A stretch of 64,000 nt of DNA from Bacillota bacterium (lineage in GTDB: Bacteria; Bacillota; Clostridia; Christensenellales; SZUA-584). This document shows, one piece after another, positions 34,748 to 44,011 of the stretch. The translations under genes were made by a program, and so were the position numbers. Location of the stretch: NCBI GenBank assembly GCA_023390815.1, contig JAEWCC010000065.1, positions 111,418 through 175,417 of the forward strand, in the 5' to 3' direction. The notes under the pieces are model-generated. The model was not told the DNA's origin. It did not search any database and saw only the letters and a program-made list of their open reading frames with translations. The first letter of the stretch is position 1. Every line of letters begins with the position of its first letter.

Positions 34748-35659
34748 ATGCATGATATGATTATCGTCGGCGCGGGCCCGGCGGGGCTCACCGCCGCACT
34801 TTACGCGGCGCGGGCCGGCATGGACGTGCTGGTGCTGGAGCGCATATTCCCAGGCGGGCAGATCGCCCGCGCACATGTCGTCGAAAATTATCCGGGGTTC
34901 CCCGAAGGCATACCGGGGGTGGACATCGGCCTCAAATTCAAGGAGCAGGCCGAGCGCCACGGCGCGCGCATCGAGACTGCCGAAGTAACCGCGTTCCATC
35001 TGGAGGACGACGAGAAGGTGCTCGTCACCGCGGATGGTCTGCACAAAGCTAAAACCGTCGTGCTCGCCATGGGCGCGCGCTATAAATCTCTTGGCCTGCG
35101 CAGCGAGAAAAAGTACGTCGGACGCGGCGTATCGTATTGCGCCACATGCGACGGCGCTTTTTTTCGCGGCAAGGATGTCGCCGTTATTGGCGGCGGCAAC
35201 ACCGCGCTGGAGGATGCGCTGTATCTGACCGGCTTTTGCAGTCATATCAGCGTGGTACACCGCCGCGATGCGCTGCGCGGTGAAAAGGCGCTGCAGCGCG
35301 CCGCGATACAAAGCGGCAAGATCGAGTTCGTCTGGGACAACGAACTCGATGAGGTGCTGGGCGGCGACGTCGTGAACGCGATCCGGATCCGCAACAACAA
35401 GTCGGGCGAAATGCGTGAGATTCCCGTATCGGGCGTGTTCGTCGCGATCGGCCAGACACCCGAAACCACGCCCATTGAAGGCATTGTGGATCTGGACGAG
35501 TCCGGATATATCATCGCGGACAGCGCCATGCATACGAGCGTACCGGGCGTTTTCGCCGCGGGCGACATCGTGAAAAAGCCGCTGCGCCAAGTGATCACAG
35601 CGGCCGCGGACGGCGCTGTCGCCGTGTATTCGGCGCAGACCTATCTGCATGAAAAATAA
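34748..35659 (+). CDS. trxB: Thioredoxin reductase
   Basis: FAD-dependent NADPH:thioredoxin oxidoreductase of 303 residues. FAD binding uses GAGPAGLTAALYAARAG, the redox disulfide is Cys131-Cys134 (CATC), the NADPH site is GGGNTALEDALYL with HRRDALR, and the FAD C-terminal motif is GVFAAGDIVKKPLRQ. AGGAG lies upstream of the start. No thioredoxin gene is adjacent. It is separated from its neighbours by about 75 bases on each side. Confidence 0.95.
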   Translation: MHDMIIVGAGPAGLTAALYAARAGMDVLVLERIFPGGQIARAHVVENYPGFPEGIPGVDIGLKFKEQAERHGARIETAEVTAFHLEDDEKVLVTADGLHKAKTVVLAMGARYKSLGLRSEKKYVGRGVSYCATCDGAFFRGKDVAVIGGGNTALEDALYLTGFCSHISVVHRRDALRGEKALQRAAIQSGKIEFVWDNELDEVLGGDVVNAIRIRNNKSGEMREIPVSGVFVAIGQTPETTPIEGIVDLDESGYIIADSAMHTSVPGVFAAGDIVKKPLRQVITAAADGAVAVYSAQTYLHEK

Positions 35660-35665
35660 CAGGAC

Positions 35666-35703
35666 TATACCAGTTTGCATAGTGGTATATCTCGGATTAT
35701 AAT
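35666..35703 (+). promoter_or_regulatory. glmM promoter with an inverted repeat around the -35
   Basis: TTGCAT (35675-35680), 17 bases, perfect TATAAT (35698-35703). TATACCA (35666-35672) and TGGTATA (35683-35689) form a perfect 7-base inverted repeat that flanks the -35, a plausible operator. Confidence 0.65.
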
Positions 35704-35729
35704 ACACTAGTCACGGATACGGAGGAGAC

Positions 35730-37076
35730 ATGGGAAGACTGTTTGGAACGGACGGCGTGCGCGGCATCGCCAACGAAAGCCTTACATGCGATCTGGCGTT
35801 TAAGCTGGGCCAGGCGGGCGCGTATGCGCTCACAAGCGAGGTACACAAGGCACGCATACTGATTGGCAAGGATACGCGCATCTCGGGCGATATGCTCGAG
35901 TCGGCATTGATTGCGGGCATTTGTTCGGTCGGCGCGGAAGCGGTCATTGCGGGTGTGGTGCCTACCTCGGGCATTGCGTACCTGACGCGCAACTACGGCG
36001 CGGACGCGGGCGTCATGATTTCCGCCTCGCACAACACGGTGGAATATAACGGCATCAAATTCTTCAGCTCGGAAGGCAAGAAATTGCCCGACGCGATTGA
36101 AGACCGCATCGAGCAAATCATATCAGGCGACGGCGAAAAGATCCCGCTTCAGACTGGGGTCAATATCGGGCGCAAGGTGAGCGCGGCAGGCGCGCTGACG
36201 GAATACAAGGAGTTCCTGCTCGCTACGACGGAAACCAACCTTCGCGGCCTCAAGATCGTGCTGGACTGCGCGCACGGCGCGGCATCTACGGTCGCACCAC
36301 GCGCGTTCAAGGAGCTGGGCGCAGACGTCGTTCCGTACTACAATACGCCCGACGGCACCAACATCAATGACTACTGCGGCTCGACGCATCCGCAGAAACT
36401 GACGCAGCTCGTTGCGGAACTGGGCGCGGACATGGGATTCGCGTTCGACGGGGACGCCGACCGCGTGATTGCGGTAGACGAGCACGGGCTGATCGTGGAC
36501 GGCGATACGATTATGGCAATCTGCGCGCTGGATTTAAAGCAGCGCGGCATGCTTAAAAACAATACACTCGTGTGCACCGTGATGAGCAACATGGGACTCG
36601 ACATCGCCATGAAAAACCACGGCATCAATACAGTCAAGACCAAAGTCGGCGACCGCTATGTGCTGGAGGAGATGCTGCGCGGCGGCTTTAACCTAGGCGG
36701 CGAGCAGTCCGGCCACATCATCTTCCTGGACCATAATTCGACGGGGGACGGCATATTGACCGGCATTCAGCTCGCGTCCATCATCCGGCGCGGAGGCAAG
36801 CCGCTCTCGAAGCTCTCCGGCGTCGTCACCATACTGCCGCAGGTGCTCGTAGGGGCGCGCGTCAAAGACAATCTCAAAGAAGCCGTGATGGAGGACGAGA
36901 TGGTCAAACAGCGCATCAGCGAACTCGAATCGCAGCTTAAGGGCCGGGGCCGCGTGCTGATCCGTCCTTCCGGTACGGAACCACTCGTCCGCGTAATGAT
37001 CGAGGGCGAGAACAAAAAAGAAATCGAACGCCAGGCGGTGGAAATGGCGGCGCTGATCGAAAGCCGTCTCGCGTAA
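35730..37076 (+). CDS. glmM: Phosphoglucosamine mutase
   Basis: Interconverts glucosamine-6-phosphate and glucosamine-1-phosphate for UDP-GlcNAc and wall synthesis. The 448 residues show FGTDGVRG at the start, the phosphoserine loop MISASHN with Ser100, the metal loop DGDADR, GEQSGH and the phosphate-binding RPSGTEPLVRV. Followed after 25 bases by glmS, the preceding enzyme in the same pathway, so the operon makes the amino-sugar precursor from fructose-6-phosphate. Confidence 0.97.
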   Translation: MGRLFGTDGVRGIANESLTCDLAFKLGQAGAYALTSEVHKARILIGKDTRISGDMLESALIAGICSVGAEAVIAGVVPTSGIAYLTRNYGADAGVMISASHNTVEYNGIKFFSSEGKKLPDAIEDRIEQIISGDGEKIPLQTGVNIGRKVSAAGALTEYKEFLLATTETNLRGLKIVLDCAHGAASTVAPRAFKELGADVVPYYNTPDGTNINDYCGSTHPQKLTQLVAELGADMGFAFDGDADRVIAVDEHGLIVDGDTIMAICALDLKQRGMLKNNTLVCTVMSNMGLDIAMKNHGINTVKTKVGDRYVLEEMLRGGFNLGGEQSGHIIFLDHNSTGDGILTGIQLASIIRRGGKPLSKLSGVVTILPQVLVGARVKDNLKEAVMEDEMVKQRISELESQLKGRGRVLIRPSGTEPLVRVMIEGENKKEIERQAVEMAALIESRLA

Positions 37077-37101
37077 CAACAACTTTGCAGGGGGCATTAT
37101 T

Positions 37102-38919
37102 ATGTGCGGAATCGTGGGCTATGTGGGCCCGAGAGATATCATGCCCGTTCTTTTGGGCGGGCTCTCAAAGCTGGAATACCGGGGCTATGACAGTGCCGGC
37201 ATCGCCGTTGTCAGCGGCGGCAAGCTGACCGTCCGAAAGACCAAAGGCCGCCTCTCGCAGCTCTGTGAGATGCTTCGCGGCTTTGAAGCGAAGAATACCA
37301 TCGGCATCGGCCACACGCGCTGGGCAACGCATGGCGAGCCTTCATTCGAGAATTCCCATCCCCACACCAACTGCGCGGGCGATATCGCCGTGGTGCACAA
37401 CGGGATCATCGAAAACTATATGAAGCTCAAAAGCTGGCTTAAGAGCACGGGCGCGGTGTTCACCTCCGAAACGGATACCGAGGTCGTCGCGCATCTGATC
37501 AACTACTATTACTCGGGCGATCTGCTGGGCGCGGTCAGTGCCGCTGTGGAAAAGCTGGAAGGCTCCTACGCGCTGGGCGTTATCTGCGAGAAGCATCCCG
37601 ACATGCTCGTCGCGGTGCGCAAAGACAGCCCGCTCGTCGTGGGCGTGAGCGAAGGCGAGAACCTGATCGCCTCCGACATCCCCGCGCTGCTCGAATACAC
37701 GCGTGACGTCATTTTCCTCAACGACAACGAGATTGCCGTCCTCACACGCGGCGACGTGCGCATTTATGACGAATACGGCAAGCTCGTGGAGCGCGAGCTA
37801 TACCACATCGAGTGGGACGTCTCGCAAGCCGAAAAGGGCGGATACGAGCATTTCATGATCAAGGAGATCCACGAAGAACCCAAGGCCATGGCGGATACGT
37901 TCACGCCGCGCTACCGCAACGGATCGCTCGATCTTTCCGATATCGGCATCGGCGCGGATACGGTACCGAGAAAGATCGGTATCATTGCGTGCGGTACTGC
38001 GTTCCATGCGGGCATGGTGGGCAAATACGTGATCGAACAGCTTGCGCGCATCCCGGTGGATGCGGACATCGCGTCCGAATTCCGTTACCGCCGCCCCATC
38101 ATCGAGCCGGGCCAGCTCATCATCATCATCAGCCAGTCAGGCGAAACGGCCGACACACTGGCGGCGATGCGCGAAGCAAAAAAATGCGGTGCGAAGATCA
38201 TCGCTGTCGTTAACGTGGTGGGCAGCTCCATCGCGCGCGAGGCCGACGCGGTGCTCTATACGCACGCTGGGCCGGAGATCGCGGTGGCATCCACCAAGGC
38301 CTACAATACGCAGCTCATGGCAATCTATATGATCGCGCTGGAACTCGCAAGGCATTCCGGGCAGATGGCGGAAGACGAATATAAACGCCTTACCGGAGAA
38401 CTTGCCAAGATCCCCGTACTGATGGGCCGCATTCTCGAAAACAAGCAGCAACTGCAGCGCTTCGCGAGCAAGCAGTTCGCCCAGCCCAGTGTATTCTATA
38501 TCGGGCGCGGGCTGGATTACGTGCTTTCGATGGAAGCTTCGCTCAAGCTCAAGGAAATTTCCTATATCCACTCGGAGGCGTATGCCGCGGGTGAACTCAA
38601 GCACGGTACCATCGCGCTGATCGAGGAAGGCACGCTCGTGGTCGCCACTGCCACACAGGCAAAGCTTATCGACAAGACCATCAGCAACATCAAGGAAGTC
38701 AAGGCGCGCGGCGCAGAGGTGCTTGCGGTGTGCTTCGAGGATACGGAGCTGCCCGAAGGCATCGCCGACGAGGTGGTGTATCTGCCCCGCATCGACGAGC
38801 TGTTCGCGCCGATACTCGCGGTCATGCCGATGCAGCTTTTCGCGTACTATATGTCCGTCGAAAAGGGCTGCGACGTGGATAAGCCAAGGAATTTGGCCAA
38901 GAGCGTGACAGTGGAATGA
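37102..38919 (+). CDS. glmS: Glutamine--fructose-6-phosphate aminotransferase (isomerizing)
   Basis: Makes glucosamine-6-phosphate from fructose-6-phosphate and glutamine. The 605 residues hold an N-terminal class II glutaminase (CGIVGYVG, with Cys2 the nucleophile once Met is removed) and two SIS isomerase domains (SQSGETADTLAAMREAKK, ASTKAYNTQL). It ends in KSVTVE, the conserved Ctp-exposed tail. GGGGG lies before the start. No glmS ribozyme can fit in the 25-base gap from glmM. The stop overlaps the next gene as ATGA. Confidence 0.97.
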   Translation: MCGIVGYVGPRDIMPVLLGGLSKLEYRGYDSAGIAVVSGGKLTVRKTKGRLSQLCEMLRGFEAKNTIGIGHTRWATHGEPSFENSHPHTNCAGDIAVVHNGIIENYMKLKSWLKSTGAVFTSETDTEVVAHLINYYYSGDLLGAVSAAVEKLEGSYALGVICEKHPDMLVAVRKDSPLVVGVSEGENLIASDIPALLEYTRDVIFLNDNEIAVLTRGDVRIYDEYGKLVERELYHIEWDVSQAEKGGYEHFMIKEIHEEPKAMADTFTPRYRNGSLDLSDIGIGADTVPRKIGIIACGTAFHAGMVGKYVIEQLARIPVDADIASEFRYRRPIIEPGQLIIIISQSGETADTLAAMREAKKCGAKIIAVVNVVGSSIAREADAVLYTHAGPEIAVASTKAYNTQLMAIYMIALELARHSGQMAEDEYKRLTGELAKIPVLMGRILENKQQLQRFASKQFAQPSVFYIGRGLDYVLSMEASLKLKEISYIHSEAYAAGELKHGTIALIEEGTLVVATATQAKLIDKTISNIKEVKARGAEVLAVCFEDTELPEGIADEVVYLPRIDELFAPILAVMPMQLFAYYMSVEKGCDVDKPRNLAKSVTVE

Positions 38920-39383
38920 GCGGTAAAGCGCACATTAGCTTTGAAATCACGCTCACCGGGCGTGTCTGGATGGAAGCGACGCTGATCCACGGCGAAGATG
39001 CGATCAGCGCCGAAGCCACTTATCTTTCCGACGCGCCGTCCGATCTGATCCATACGATGCGCTCGCTTTTGAATGGACAAAACGAGGCGATATGCAAATG
39101 GCAGGACGAGCCCGGTGAATACCGCTGGCTGTTCCGCCGGGAGGACGACAGGCTATTCGTCGCGCTCTTGTGGTTCGAGGACAACTTCAGTAAAAAGCGC
39201 GATGAGGACGGAGACGTCCTTTTCGCGGATGAGGATGATCTGCATCGCTTTGCGGGAAGCTTACTGAGCGCATTCCATGCCCTGGCTATGAACTGTCCGC
39301 CTGCCGAGTATGAGGCGCAGTGGGGTTACCCTTTCCCGCAGCGGGCGCTGCGTCGGCTGCAGGAGGCGCTGCATCAAGCCTGA
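38916..39383 (+). CDS. Conserved-looking protein of unknown function, coupled to glmS
   Basis: A 155-residue, soluble, acidic protein without signal peptide or membrane segment; I do not recognise the family. Its ATG overlaps the glmS stop as ATGA, so it is co-translated with glmS. The composition alternates beta-strand-like stretches (HISFEITLTGRVWMEATLI, YRWLFRREDDRLFVALLWFED) with a C-terminal helix rich in Ala, Leu and Arg. Codon use resembles its neighbours. A terminator follows about 90 bases later, so it ends the glmMS operon. Confidence 0.75.
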   Translation: MSGKAHISFEITLTGRVWMEATLIHGEDAISAEATYLSDAPSDLIHTMRSLLNGQNEAICKWQDEPGEYRWLFRREDDRLFVALLWFEDNFSKKRDEDGDVLFADEDDLHRFAGSLLSAFHALAMNCPPAEYEAQWGYPFPQRALRRLQEALHQA

Positions 39384-39697
39384 GCGCTCGCGTGGCCCAC
39401 GCCCGCGAAAAGGCTGATTAGGCCGCGTAACCTTGCCCAAACCGTGACAATAGTATTGAAGATAGAAATAATATAAACCCTTGATATTGTGCTCAAGGGT
39501 TTATTTTTACTAATCAGGCAAAGCAGAAAACCGGAGAACCCGCCCTATACAAGCCTTGGAGATTAAGCCTCCGAATACCTGATAAATCAGTTTTAACAAA
39601 CGTACAAAGTCTTTGGAGAACATTTAGCAGCAATAACGAGCCAATGCCGCATGTTTGACTTTCAGGATTGCCGCAGAACATCCAACAGGTACAACAT
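39384..39697. other. Convergent intergenic region between the glmMS and sugar operons
   Basis: 314 bases without a gene. It holds the shared terminator at 39473-39508. The rest is A+T-rich with short T/A tracts, and I see no promoter, repeat or RNA gene in it. Confidence 0.6.
39473..39508. terminator. Terminator between the convergent glmMS and sugar-catabolism operons
   Basis: AAACCCTTGA and TCAAGGGTTT pair perfectly around an 8-base loop, followed by ATTTTT on the plus strand and ATATTATTT on the minus strand. Confidence 0.9.
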
Positions 39698-40480
39698 TTA
39701 TATCCTCCCCTTCAACGAACTCATTACAGAGTCCGTTATCCTCTCTATCATCTTTTGCATCTGCTCTTCCTCGTCATTTTTCCGGGCTTCGCTTGCGGCT
39801 ATGCCAACGCTGTGCCGATCACCCGGGAAACCGATATCGGTTTTTCCAAATACATCGCGCCGCACTTGCATCAATTCGCTGATCTGATCGGGTGAGAGGC
39901 CGTACTCGCCGCCCAGCTGCCGCGCATACAGGATAATGCCGCAATAGTGTTCCAGCGTTTCCATTTTATAATAAGCGTCAAATACATCTCCTCCCACGGT
40001 CAGTGCGCCGTGGTTGGCCAGCAGAATGGCATCCGTTTTCTTTACGATTTCCCGGATTGACTCGGGAAGCTGCGCCGTGCTGGGCGTTGCGTAATCGGCC
40101 AGTGCCACATTGCCGATCGAAAAGATCACCTCCGGCAGGGCAATTTTGTCGCACACCTGCCTGGTCACCGCAAACGCCGTGGCTTTCTGCGGATGCGCGT
40201 GGCACACCGAAAACACGTCCGGTCTGTTCCGGTACACCTCCACGTGCATTTTGATTTCCGAGGAGGGTTTCTTGTCGCCGGATATCACGTTGCCCGCGCC
40301 GTCCACCTTGATGATATCGGCGGGGGTCATATACCCTTTTGATATTCCGGTCGGGGTGATGAGAAATTCGTTCTCCGACAGCTTTATGCTGATGTTCCCG
40401 TCGTTGGACGCGACAAACTGTCTTTGGTACATCCGCCTGCCCACTTCAACGATGTCCTCTTTGAGTCTATATTCGTCCAT
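39698..40480 (-). CDS. Class II aldolase/adducin family protein A (fuculose-phosphate-aldolase-like)
   Basis: A 260-residue, zinc-dependent aldolase of the L-fuculose-1-phosphate aldolase/ribulose-phosphate epimerase group. All key residues are present: the phosphate loop ASNDGNIS, catalytic Glu in SSEIKMH, zinc His pair in CHAHP and the third His in ANHGALTVG. The last 40 residues (DRHSVGIAASEARKNDEEEQMQKM) are an extension beyond the usual fold. The start at 40480 follows GAGGAG. It is the last gene of the sugar operon, 47 bases after the phosphohexomutase gene. It probably cleaves a ketose-1-phosphate to DHAP and a short aldehyde (inference). Confidence 0.88.
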   Translation of the reverse strand: MDEYRLKEDIVEVGRRMYQRQFVASNDGNISIKLSENEFLITPTGISKGYMTPADIIKVDGAGNVISGDKKPSSEIKMHVEVYRNRPDVFSVCHAHPQKATAFAVTRQVCDKIALPEVIFSIGNVALADYATPSTAQLPESIREIVKKTDAILLANHGALTVGGDVFDAYYKMETLEHYCGIILYARQLGGEYGLSPDQISELMQVRRDVFGKTDIGFPGDRHSVGIAASEARKNDEEEQMQKMIERITDSVMSSLKGRI

Positions 40481-40527
40481 GTTGTTATCTCCTCGCCTCA
40501 TCCCGATGAGTGTATTGTTGTGCTGTT

Positions 40528-41874
40528 TCAGGCTTTTGAATTTCCCTTTTCGGCAAACGCGGCGGCCAGTTCCGGCACCTGTTCGCGCACCAGCTGTTTG
40601 ATGCGGTCCATGGCCTGCTGCGCACGCGCCTCCATACGGAGCGTAACGGCTTCTTCCGTGACGGATTTGCGCACCAGGAGCCATCCGTCTTCAAAATCCA
40701 CCCGCACGCCGTCAAGGCGGGAAACATGCCCGAATGCCGCCAACCTCTCCACTTTCTCCAGCAGCGCGTCCCGCCCGGCATAAGGCACGAACAGGCGCAA
40801 ATCCGGTGTGATGAGTGTTTTGGGGATCCGGCCCACCAACGCGGAGAGCGGCTCTCCCGCACCGGATACGATACCCGCCATCACCGCCGCTGCATACAGC
40901 CCGTCATCATAACCCAGTTCCTCGAAGAAGAAATGGCCGCTGATCTCTCCGGCCAGTGCAGCATGCTGCTCCAGAAACCGCCGTTTTATAAATGCGTGTC
41001 CGCTGCGTTCCATCAGCGGGGTACCGCCCAACCGTTTCACCGCGTCGCTGACGACCGAGGAGGACTTTAAATCGAATACCACCGGCGCGGGTTTCTGGCT
41101 CAGATATTTTTGGATCATCAGTACAAGGCTGAATTCGCCCTGCACGGTTTCGCCCCGGTCATCCACGAACACGACACGGTCCCCGTCTCCGTCAAACGCG
41201 ATTCCCATGTCCGCGCCATTCTTTTTTACCGACGCGCACAGATCGGACAAATGCGAATACACTGCCGGATTCGGGTCCCGGTTGGGAAAACTCCCGTCGA
41301 ATGTGCAATACAGCGGCACCACATCATATCCCAGCCGTGTAAATACATGTGGGGCAATCTCGCTCATTGCGCCGTTTGCGCAGTCGATCACCACTTTGAG
41401 GCTGCCCTGACGGAAATGACCGCACAGGCTCTCAACATACAGCGGGGTAATATCTGCATTGGTAATTGCACCTGAACCTTCGGTATAGTCGCGTACAGCT
41501 GTCCGGCGCTCGATGTCAGCCATGATCTCGGGTGTCACCGGCAAATCGCCAAACATCAGCTTGAAACCATTGTACTGAGCCGGGTTGTGGGATGCCGTCA
41601 CCGTCACGCCGCCGTCCACATCCAGCGTGTGCAGCGCAAAATAAAACGCAGGGGTGGGCGCCATGCCGATATCCACCACATCTGCGCCGCTCTCCAACAA
41701 CCCTTCGATCAGGCGTTTTTTCAGCGCCGGTGTAGAAAGCCGCACATCGCCTGCCACCGCCAGGTTTTTGCCGCACATGCGGCTGCCCACAGCCCGTCCG
41801 ATATCGTACGCGGTATCGTCATCGAATTCGCTTCCGTATATGCCTCTGATATCGCATTCCTTGTATATACTCAA
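40528..41874 (-). CDS. Phosphomannomutase/phosphoglucomutase family protein
   Basis: Alpha-D-phosphohexomutase of 449 residues that moves phosphate between C1 and C6 of a sugar. It has the start IYKECDIRGIYG, the phosphoserine loop TVTASHNPAQYNG, the metal loop FDGDGDR, the sugar loop GEISGHFFF and a C-terminal phosphate-binding domain. The TTG at 41874 is chosen because GGAGG lies six bases upstream and the family N-terminus begins there. It overlaps the kinase stop as TTGA, so translation is coupled. It has an unusual partner set for a pentose operon, suggesting that an aldose-1-phosphate arises. Confidence 0.92.
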   Translation of the reverse strand: MSIYKECDIRGIYGSEFDDDTAYDIGRAVGSRMCGKNLAVAGDVRLSTPALKKRLIEGLLESGADVVDIGMAPTPAFYFALHTLDVDGGVTVTASHNPAQYNGFKLMFGDLPVTPEIMADIERRTAVRDYTEGSGAITNADITPLYVESLCGHFRQGSLKVVIDCANGAMSEIAPHVFTRLGYDVVPLYCTFDGSFPNRDPNPAVYSHLSDLCASVKKNGADMGIAFDGDGDRVVFVDDRGETVQGEFSLVLMIQKYLSQKPAPVVFDLKSSSVVSDAVKRLGGTPLMERSGHAFIKRRFLEQHAALAGEISGHFFFEELGYDDGLYAAAVMAGIVSGAGEPLSALVGRIPKTLITPDLRLFVPYAGRDALLEKVERLAAFGHVSRLDGVRVDFEDGWLLVRKSVTEEAVTLRMEARAQQAMDRIKQLVREQVPELAAAFAEKGNSKA

Positions 41875-43322
41875 AGCTGTCCTCCCTGCGTATAGTGCTT
41901 GGCGCATTCCATACAAAACGCGCCGTACAATTCTTCATATTGTCCGACTTTTTGCGCAACCGGCTCCACCGTTTTGGCGATGCGCAGCATGCTATGGGCC
42001 GCCTCCGCGAGGGAACCGAAAGTATGCGCGGCAGCCAGCAGCGCGCTCCCCATTGCCGCGTCGATCACGGCGGGAACGCGCAACGCCTTACCCAGTATGC
42101 TCGCCCGTACAAGCAGCCATTCTTCCGACCGGCATGCACCGCCTGATGTATAGATTACATCCCCCGCGGGCGCGCCCATCTGTGCCATGCGCTCATAGGC
42201 CAGCCTCTCCGTATAGCCCACGCCTTCCATCAGCGCGGCATAACGGACCTTGGGATCGCTGATATCGCCGTAAACAAACATGCGTGCAGCAGGATCCACA
42301 AAAGGAAACCGCTCCCCTTTGCCAATCAGCGGGTAACATACCACGCCCGTGGGAGACAGTGTGTTTACATGCTTGTTATACGTTTCGAAATGCTCTTTAA
42401 ATTCATTTAATATGCGGCCGCCCACATTGGATGCGCCGCCTATCATGTACTCCCCCGTCGGCATCAGATGCGAATACCCGCTGCCGCCCGGATCGATCAG
42501 GAGCTGCCGGGTCACGCCTTTAAGCACCAAAGTTGTGCCAAGAATCGAAGCCCAGTCACCCGTTTTCACGGCTCCGGCAGCCAGCGCAGACGCATAGCCG
42601 TCCGTCGCGCCCGCAACGACCGCGGTGCCGCAGGACAGACCCGTCCTGCGCGCCGCTTCCTGCGTCACATGACCGATCAGCGCGCCGGGTGCGACGACCC
42701 GCGGCAGCTTGTCCATGTCGAACCCCAGCTGTCCGATCTCATCCGGCCATCCTCCACTCACGATATCGTACCCGGTTTTTAGTGCGTTGGAGTAATCCGT
42801 GACGCCGCTGACACCGCACAGCTGCGCCATCAGCCAGTCCGCCTGATGCAAGAACCAACGGGTTTTCTCATAAACCGCAGGCTGATGCTCTTTGATCCAA
42901 AGCAATCTCGGCAACGCAAAGGAAGCGTTGATCGTGTATCCGCAACGCCGCTCCAGTGTGCCGCATACCTTGTGAATTTCGGGGACGTAATCGGCCGCTC
43001 TCGCATCATTATACATCACAGCCGGGCTCAATGGCTTCAGTTGGTCGTCCACGGGAACAATCGTGCCCGAGGTGCCGTCCACGCATATAGCCTGCACCTC
43101 ATTCGCAGATAAACCGGCCTGCTTGAGTTGTTCGAGGCAGGCGCGCACTGTATCACCCGCCGCCGCATACCAGTCATCGGGGTTTTGCTCGTAATATCCG
43201 GCTTTATCCGACGTGTTCAGTGTCTCATACGACACCGAAGCCGCCGCCCGGACGTTGCCTTTTTCATCGACGCCGATGGTCCTTACACCTTGCGTTCCCG
43301 CATCGATACCCAGAAATATCAT
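41871..43322 (-). CDS. FGGY family carbohydrate kinase
   Basis: ATP-dependent sugar kinase of 483 residues, related to xylulokinase and ribulokinase. Landmarks are the N-terminal GIDAGTQGVRTIGVD, CVDGTSGTIVPVD, the YNDARA segment, the hinge VAGATDGYASALAAGAV and the C-terminal TSGGACRSEEWLLVRASILG. AAGGAG precedes the start. The substrate cannot be read from the motifs; a D-xylulose-like ketose would fit the isomerase encoded just upstream in the operon. Confidence 0.92.
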   Translation of the reverse strand: MIFLGIDAGTQGVRTIGVDEKGNVRAAASVSYETLNTSDKAGYYEQNPDDWYAAAGDTVRACLEQLKQAGLSANEVQAICVDGTSGTIVPVDDQLKPLSPAVMYNDARAADYVPEIHKVCGTLERRCGYTINASFALPRLLWIKEHQPAVYEKTRWFLHQADWLMAQLCGVSGVTDYSNALKTGYDIVSGGWPDEIGQLGFDMDKLPRVVAPGALIGHVTQEAARRTGLSCGTAVVAGATDGYASALAAGAVKTGDWASILGTTLVLKGVTRQLLIDPGGSGYSHLMPTGEYMIGGASNVGGRILNEFKEHFETYNKHVNTLSPTGVVCYPLIGKGERFPFVDPAARMFVYGDISDPKVRYAALMEGVGYTERLAYERMAQMGAPAGDVIYTSGGACRSEEWLLVRASILGKALRVPAVIDAAMGSALLAAAHTFGSLAEAAHSMLRIAKTVEPVAQKVGQYEELYGAFCMECAKHYTQGGQL

Positions 43323-43341
43323 GCAGTCTCCTTATTCTCAA

Positions 43342-43986
43342 TCAGGGCTGGCAGAGCGATCTGCGAACCTCCATCAGCCTGTCTATTTCGGACCCCATTA
43401 TCCGCTTCGCGCCGCCCAGCGCCAATGCCCGAAGCTCCAGTTCCGCGCACAGCTCCATCGTCTCCAAACGGTACAGCGCCTCACACAGATTGCGTCCCAC
43501 GGTGATCATACCGTGATTGTACAGTAAAAACGTGTCGTAGTCACGTGCGGAAGCGCCCACCGCGTCTTTAAGTTCCTTCGAGCCAGGCATATAATAATCG
43601 ATGCATTTGATTTCGCCCAGCAGATAAACCGCCTCGGGCATGATGAACACATCGATGGGTTGCTGCGCCACAGCAAAAACCGAAGCGCTCTTTGGGTGCG
43701 CGTGAATAACGCCCATAACTTCCGGCCTTGCCTTGTATATGGCAAGGTGCATTCCCGTTTCTATTGAAGGTTTATGCCCATTGCCCTCCACTTCGAGATC
43801 CATCGTAACTTTTAGAATGTTATCCGGCGTTACCAGCTTTTTGCACACGTACGACGGCGTAATCAGAATATGTCGGTCGTCCAGCCGTACCGAGAGGTTC
43901 CCGTTCAGCGGAGGCGTATACCCCTTATGGTATATTTCCTGCGTGATCTCCGCGAGCTCGCCTCTTAATTTCCGTTCAGTATCCAT
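43342..43986 (-). CDS. Class II aldolase/adducin family protein B
   Basis: A 214-residue paralogue of the aldolase at the operon end, closer to the usual length of L-fuculose-phosphate aldolase. It keeps PLNGNLSVR, catalytic Glu in SIETGMH, the zinc pair in IHAHP and the third zinc His in YNHGMITVG. Identity to protein A is only moderate, so the two probably act on different ketose phosphates. AAGGAGG lies upstream of the start, and 19 bases separate it from the FGGY kinase. Confidence 0.9.
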   Translation of the reverse strand: MDTERKLRGELAEITQEIYHKGYTPPLNGNLSVRLDDRHILITPSYVCKKLVTPDNILKVTMDLEVEGNGHKPSIETGMHLAIYKARPEVMGVIHAHPKSASVFAVAQQPIDVFIMPEAVYLLGEIKCIDYYMPGSKELKDAVGASARDYDTFLLYNHGMITVGRNLCEALYRLETMELCAELELRALALGGAKRIMGSEIDRLMEVRRSLCQP

Positions 43987-44011
43987 CGCCTTACCTCCTT
44001 ATCGGAGATCA

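Noticed and set aside
34682..35707. A 341-codon minus-strand open frame over trxB
   Set aside because: Antisense shadow of trxB, with Arg/His/Ala-rich low-information translation; trxB has all its motifs intact.
37077..37101. glmS ribozyme
   Set aside because: The 25 bases between glmM and glmS are far too short for the ribozyme.
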